From: Methyloligella sp.
Lineage (GTDB): Bacteria; Pseudomonadota; Alphaproteobacteria; Rhizobiales; JALUTE01
Assembly: GCA_027058255.1 (NCBI GenBank)
Contig: JALUTE010000431.1
Span: forward strand, 2,822 to 8,592
Direction: 5' to 3'
Length of the DNA: 5,771 nucleotides
The notes under the pieces are model-generated. The model had not been told where the DNA came from. It did no database searches and worked only from the letters and a program-made list of their open reading frames with translations. Positions within the stretch are counted from its first letter, which is position 1, and every line of letters starts with the position of its first letter. The translations under genes and the position numbers were made by a program. Positions 5,712-5,771 of the stretch are shown piece by piece.

Positions 5712-5771
5712 CTATTGCTGCGCCCAGGGAAGGTCCGACACCTTCCAGCCTGCCCGGGTGCCGCGACGGCG
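5712..5771 (-). CDS. Possible C-terminal end of an unrecognised upstream gene (partial)
   Basis: The minus strand is open from the right edge to a TAG at 5714-5712, giving the tail GTRAGWKVSDLPWAQQ and stop. I do not recognise the family. In related genomes genes such as rpsT are often found upstream of dnaA, but this tail does not look like ribosomal protein S20. Nineteen open codons at a window edge in GC-rich DNA can arise by chance. An inverted repeat, GGAAGGT-CCGAC-ACCTTCC (5728-5746), lies inside it. Sequence beyond the right edge would settle it. Confidence 0.15.
   Translation of the reverse strand, partial: RRRGTRAGWKVSDLPWAQQ

Noticed and set aside
5728..5746. Inverted repeat GGAAGGT-CCGAC-ACCTTCC as a terminator
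   Set aside because: No T-tract follows on either strand, and it lies before, not after, the only candidate stop codon.

Overview
This window carries the classic bacterial replication/recombination cluster dnaA-dnaN-recF-gyrB, all on the minus strand, so transcription runs from high to low coordinates. Base composition is strongly GC-rich. The DnaA sequence (an HTLNALLDGGRQVVIAAD stretch, SRL rather than SRF in the arginine-finger box), the RecF signature STGEQKALL and the gene order point to an alphaproteobacterium, most likely Hyphomicrobiales (Rhizobiales)-like. That placement is inferred from remembered family patterns, not from a search.

Layout, in direction of transcription. Positions 5771-5712 hold, at best, the last 19 codons of an unrecognised upstream gene. 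Positions 5711-5151 are a gene-poor leader with a pyrimidine-rich strand, an 18-bp tandem repeat, a 9-bp-spaced ACGCAAC direct repeat, a 10-bp palindrome and an AT-rich patch that is the best candidate dnaA promoter. dnaA (5150-3495) is followed by a rho-independent-type hairpin (3420-3386) and a 366-bp spacer that probably contains the dnaN promoter. dnaN (3128-2004) and recF (1934-720) lie 69 bp apart and are probably co-transcribed. A 191-bp spacer precedes gyrB (528 to beyond the left edge). It contains a perfect GTTC-N7-GTTC motif, the alphaproteobacterial LexA box, overlapping the recF stop, and a 14-bp perfect palindrome just before the gyrB ribosome binding site.

Together the genes encode the replication initiator (DnaA), the sliding clamp (DnaN), the gap-repair loader that helps RecA (RecF), and the ATPase subunit of DNA gyrase (GyrB). 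No mobile element, CRISPR array, tRNA or rRNA is visible. I find no evidence for a previously undescribed system. The items most worth a second look are regulatory: the LexA-like box, the palindrome before gyrB, and the unusual DnaA N-terminus and start.
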